Shown piece by piece: positions 61,245 through 64,000 of a DNA stretch of 64,000 nucleotides (positions within the stretch are counted from its first letter, which is position 1; the number at the start of each line of letters is the position of its first letter). The translations under genes and the position numbers were made by a program. The DNA is from Candidatus Magasanikiibacteriota bacterium. GTDB lineage: Bacteria > Patescibacteria > ABY1 > Magasanikbacterales > 2-02-FULL-50-9b. The stretch lies in NCBI GenBank assembly GCA_903893485.1, contig CAITMK010000001.1, forward strand, positions 1 through 64,000, in the 5' to 3' direction. Below the pieces are notes generated by a model. That model made no database searches. It saw only the letters and a list, made by a program, of their open reading frames with translations, and was not told the origin of the DNA.

Positions 61245-62297
61245 TTATTTATTAAAACGTTCTGCAAGCGCGCTCACCTGCGACGCCAAATCTGCGCGGC
61301 ACACCAATACATACGCATCAGTTTCCACCACAATTAAATCATCGACACCAACACACACAACGGTTTTCTTTCCGTCGCCATGCACCATATTGCGATGCGC
61401 ATCAACAAATTCCGCAGTTGCATGCGATGCTACATTACTCGATTCATCTGCGGGCAATAATTCCTTCAGCACCGGCCATTTGCCAACATCAGACCAACCC
61501 CACTCGCCCGCCATAAATGCAGCGCGCGCTGGTGCTTGCTTGGTCAGCAATGATTCGATAGAAATAATTGGCAACTGCGCAGCTGCAGCGCGCGCAGCAT
61601 CTTCATCACCAGCAGCTAACAATTTTTGCACCTCACACACTTGCTGCCACACCTGCGGTGCAAGCGTCTCAAACAAATTCTTAATCGTATCCAAACGCCA
61701 GACGTACATACCTGTGTGTGCATACCACGAATGCGATTTGATCATCTCGCCACATGTTTCTGCATCAGGCTTTTCCACCCAATCGGTAAGCGGCCCAAAG
61801 TCGCCGTCAAAATTTGCGCGCACATAACTATATCCGGGATCAATTAACTGTGGCGTTACCACCGGCATAATAATTTCATCGGGATGCGCGCCAACATGCG
61901 CCGCAATTTTTTGCAGCGACGCCTGAAATAATTCTGGATGCGCAATAAAATCATCAGCGGGAATTGTTGCAACAACAGCGTCACCAGAAATGCCGCGCGC
62001 CAAAAGCGACGCGACTTCAAATGCAATCGCCGGCCCCGTATTCCGTTTTAAAATTTCCGAAAAAATATTTTGTGGCAAAATTTCTGGCACTTGCACGCCA
62101 ACTAAATCTGCATGGCGCTGATTCACCGACACAAAAATATTTTCATATCCAAATGGCGCCACGCGCGCTACAGTTTCCTGCAACATCGTGCGATCCGAAA
62201 AAACCGGAACAAATTGTTTTGGCAATGCGCTGGTTGAAAGTGGCCACAAACGTGTGCCCGTGCCGCCTGCGCGAATTACAATATATAACGCTTCCAT
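61245..62297 (-). CDS. manC: Mannose-1-phosphate guanylyltransferase
   Basis: 350 aa. Makes GDP-mannose. YIVIRAGGTGTRLWPLSTSALPKQFVPV is the nucleotidyltransferase loop, with Arg where most family members have Ala or Gly (AGG). FAIGANAD-type blocks are replaced by KRNTGPAIAFEVASLL, then VATIPADDFI and GYSYVRAN. C-terminal isomerase domain is absent. Its 5' end overlaps the PAP2 gene by 22 bases. Confidence 0.9.
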   Translation of the reverse strand: MEALYIVIRAGGTGTRLWPLSTSALPKQFVPVFSDRTMLQETVARVAPFGYENIFVSVNQRHADLVGVQVPEILPQNIFSEILKRNTGPAIAFEVASLLARGISGDAVVATIPADDFIAHPELFQASLQKIAAHVGAHPDEIIMPVVTPQLIDPGYSYVRANFDGDFGPLTDWVEKPDAETCGEMIKSHSWYAHTGMYVWRLDTIKNLFETLAPQVWQQVCEVQKLLAAGDEDAARAAAAQLPIISIESLLTKQAPARAAFMAGEWGWSDVGKWPVLKELLPADESSNVASHATAEFVDAHRNMVHGDGKKTVVCVGVDDLIVVETDAYVLVCRADLASQVSALAERFNK

Positions 62298-62794
62298 ATC
62301 TTAAGGGTGAGAGCAGATATTACCATGCCCAGCACCCATCCGGCAATAACATCGCTCGGATAATGAACCCCCACAAAAACACGTAAAATACCAATACAAA
62401 ACGCCAAAATTCCGCCCCAAATTGCAGACTTTTTATGGCCAAATTTCCAAAGCCACACCGCCCCTGCGGCTGCCAGTGTTGCATGCTCAGAGGGAAACGA
62501 TTTTAACACACTTGGCGGACTAACAAACGGAATAAACCCAATCGTTACAAATGGCCGCGCGCGAAAATAAAGCGCGCCAAAAAAACGATTTACCAAATAC
62601 GAAACCGACAAAATTAAAACCAGCAAAAGTAGCGCATTAAATCGCCGGCGTTTTTGCAGATGCCACCACACCGAAATGGTAACGCCGGCAAGCACCACAG
62701 GCAAAATATAATTCAAAAAAACTACTAATTTACGCCAAGCCGGTGCTGAGATTCCAAGTCCGTGAAAAAAGATGACGATATTTGCATCCAACAT
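62276..62794 (-). CDS. PAP2-family membrane phosphatase
   Basis: 172 aa from MLDANIVIFFHGLG, with about five hydrophobic segments. The three-part PAP2 motif is present: YFRARPFV, FPSEHATLAAA, and RVFVGVHYPSDVIAGW. May act on undecaprenyl pyrophosphate or similar lipids. TATACT lies 6 bases before ATG, implying a leaderless message. Heads the manC-mltG-queA operon. Confidence 0.88.
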   Translation of the reverse strand: MLDANIVIFFHGLGISAPAWRKLVVFLNYILPVVLAGVTISVWWHLQKRRRFNALLLLVLILSVSYLVNRFFGALYFRARPFVTIGFIPFVSPPSVLKSFPSEHATLAAAGAVWLWKFGHKKSAIWGGILAFCIGILRVFVGVHYPSDVIAGWVLGMVISALTLKIWKRYIL

Positions 62795-62800
62795 ATATTC

Positions 62801-62809
62801 AGTATACCA
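62801..62809 (-). promoter_or_regulatory. Extended -10 promoter of the PAP2 gene
   Basis: Minus strand TGG-TATACT (62809-62801), 6 bases before ATG; it shares GTTTGGTATACTG with the promoter of the 845-aa gene. Confidence 0.5.
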
Positions 62810-62812
62810 AAC

Positions 62813-62862
62813 TAAATAAAAAAACACTTGCAGCCGCCCCCGAAGGACAACTGGAAGTGTTT
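62813..62862 (-). terminator. Intrinsic terminator of the DUF218 gene
   Basis: Minus strand AACACTT...GTCC-ttcg-GG...AAGTGTT followed by Ts. Confidence 0.85.
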
Positions 62863-62884
62863 GCTCGCGCCTGCTACGAGAGGC

Positions 62885-63562
62885 TTACTTATCGCGCGCC
62901 GTGACGATTGCACGCTTGGCATGCCGCATCACGAATCGCAGGATGTGGCTTTCGTTCGGATCAACGAGCGTTACCGCGAGGCCGACAAAGTGTGACAGCC
63001 GGCTTTCGATGTGGCACGGTACAAACTCAAACGAAACCGGAACACCGCGCGCAACCGCGTGCCCCACATACCGAATTCGTCGCTGACTTTCTCCAAGCGC
63101 CACCACCTCTGCACCAAGTTCGTACAGATGTGCAATGGCCGCGAATTCCTGTGAGCACGAAAACGCCCACATATCTTCAATGGGCCAACCATCGAAGGGC
63201 GTGATAATGTCGTCACTCATGAGCCCCGAATGGCCAAGTAAGTAATCCTTGCCTGACCACGCGTAGGACTTACCGTTTCCATGATGATCGCCGCCCAAAA
63301 GCACGATTGCTTTGTAACCGCCTTCGTTGTACAGCTCCACGGCCCGATCGAGCAGCGCCTTGAATCGATCTTCAATTTCACCATCAGCGCTCACTTCTCG
63401 GCCGAGCACAACCAAGTATTTCCAACCAGCAAGCGGTGCGCCGGGCATCTCCCCCAGTTCTTCCAGTTGATCCAGCCGCCGTTCCAATCGCAGACTGTAA
63501 AAAACCCACTGTAAAAAGAAAGGTCCAAATACCACCAGAGCCGCAAATCCAAAATACTGCAT
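62885..63562 (-). CDS. DUF218 (YdcF/SanA-like) protein, GC-rich orphan unit
   Basis: 225 aa from MQYFGFAALVVFG (63562), set by GAGGAGG just upstream; an earlier ATG at 63580 has no such site. N-terminal membrane segment (residues 2-20). The DUF218 pattern is seen in YLVVLGREV, DRFKALLDRAVELYNEGGYKAIVLLGG, and a later AVARGVPVSFEFVPCH. The family acts at the envelope, with poorly known chemistry. GC-rich relative to the PAP2 and gpmI genes, with its own promoter and terminator. Confidence 0.72.
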   Translation of the reverse strand: MQYFGFAALVVFGPFFLQWVFYSLRLERRLDQLEELGEMPGAPLAGWKYLVVLGREVSADGEIEDRFKALLDRAVELYNEGGYKAIVLLGGDHHGNGKSYAWSGKDYLLGHSGLMSDDIITPFDGWPIEDMWAFSCSQEFAAIAHLYELGAEVVALGESQRRIRYVGHAVARGVPVSFEFVPCHIESRLSHFVGLAVTLVDPNESHILRFVMRHAKRAIVTARDK

Positions 63563-63597
63563 CGTTCGCCTCCTCGCCATTTCGGCAGGTTGCCAGA

Positions 63598-63626
63598 ATC
63601 CTATCTCTATTTTATAAAAAAGTCAA
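63598..63626 (-). promoter_or_regulatory. Predicted promoter of the DUF218 gene
   Basis: Minus strand TTGACT (63626-63621), 17-bp spacer, TAGGAT (63603-63598). Confidence 0.65.
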
Positions 63627-63631
63627 TGCTA

Positions 63632-64000
63632 TTAAATCAGCGCCCGTCCACTCATTTCCACTGGCTGCGGAATTCCCATGGCTTTTAAAATTGTTGGCGC
63701 AACATCAGCGAGCATGCCAACCGGTGGCAAGAGCGATAAATCACCTTCAATCACATCACCCGATGGGCCGGTCTGCCCTTCCCAATCGCCGCTAATCGCC
63801 AAAAACGGAATTGGACTGGTTGAATGTTCTTTATCTTTTTCGTGCGTGTGCAAATTCACCACTTCTTCAGCATTGCCATGATCCGCGGTAATAAAAACCG
63901 CGCCATGTTTAGCCAGCGTAATTGCAACTACAAGCCCCATTGCCTTATCCACGGCCTCCACGCCGCGCACCGTGGCGTTATAGTCGCCCGTATGCCCGAC
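63632..64000 (-). CDS. gpmI: 2,3-bisphosphoglycerate-independent phosphoglycerate mutase, 3' part
   Basis: The frame continues past the window edge; 122 residues are visible, from VGHTGDYNATVRGVEAVDKAMG to the stop at 63632. ITADHGNAEEV carries metal-binding Asp and His of the alkaline-phosphatase-type core, and ADVAPTILKAMGIPQPVEMSGRALI is the usual C-terminus. A glycolytic enzyme. Confidence 0.94.
   Translation of the reverse strand, partial: VGHTGDYNATVRGVEAVDKAMGLVVAITLAKHGAVFITADHGNAEEVVNLHTHEKDKEHSTSPIPFLAISGDWEGQTGPSGDVIEGDLSLLPPVGMLADVAPTILKAMGIPQPVEMSGRALI

Overview
The window looks like a chromosome segment of a member of the Candidate Phyla Radiation (Patescibacteria, probably Parcubacteria-like). 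Evidence: very tight gene packing; an S10/spc ribosomal operon with no rpmD (L30) between rpsE and rplO, an absence known for CPR; small versions of standard enzymes (AspRS without its GAD domain, a RelA/SpoT protein ending after TGS); and few Shine-Dalgarno sites. UGA is a stop (for example at the end of dprA), so the recoded CPR lineages are excluded. No CRISPR array, prophage or insertion sequence was seen.

Layout. 1-5066 (+): tail of an LCP protein, der, pth, dprA, topA. 5102-5537: intergenic stretch with a structured repeat, a candidate small RNA and the RelA/SpoT promoter. 5538-8720: RelA/SpoT (+) facing parAB (-). 8801-9200: tRNA-Leu, tRNA-Met and the second copy of the repeat. 9203-14986 (-): dacA, scpB, scpA, aspS, an orphan lipoprotein gene, asnS. 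15086-30105: dedA (+), then one long minus-strand operon tuf-rpsJ-...-secY-adk-map-ruvX-recO. 30270-32622 (-): three small genes that together resemble a split ATP-citrate lyase. 32626-36036 (-): a broken gene and two large multidomain surface-glycan proteins. 36138-39151 (-): str operon (rpsL, rpsG, fusA). 39255-39630: a divergent promoter and a candidate 270-nt structured RNA. 39656-41758: an orphan gene, an M50 protease, rpmB. 41831-51690: flippase, methyltransferase, glycosyltransferases, WecB epimerase, sugar aminotransferase, FAD enzyme and ndk, a cell-surface glycan locus. 51783-56244: cupredoxin lipoprotein, UvrD helicase, C39-like peptidase, tgt. 56241-62794: a large unknown protein, an orphan gene, queA, mltG, manC, PAP2 phosphatase. 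62885-64000: a DUF218 gene and the 3' part of gpmI.

Most notable: (1) a hairpin repeat in two copies whose helices differ in sequence but keep pairing; (2) a candidate structured RNA at 39300-39570 with its own promoter and terminator; (3) a three-gene ATP-citrate-lyase-like operon; (4) four GC-rich orphan genes, each with its own near-consensus promoter, Shine-Dalgarno site and terminator, unlike the surrounding genes, many of which appear leaderless or SD-less; (5) odd extensions on ribosomal proteins (His-rich L23, Gly/Arg-rich S5); (6) convergent neighbours whose stop codons touch or overlap.

All calls come from reading the sequence and recalling family motifs; no database search was run. 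Promoters and RNA structures are predictions by eye.
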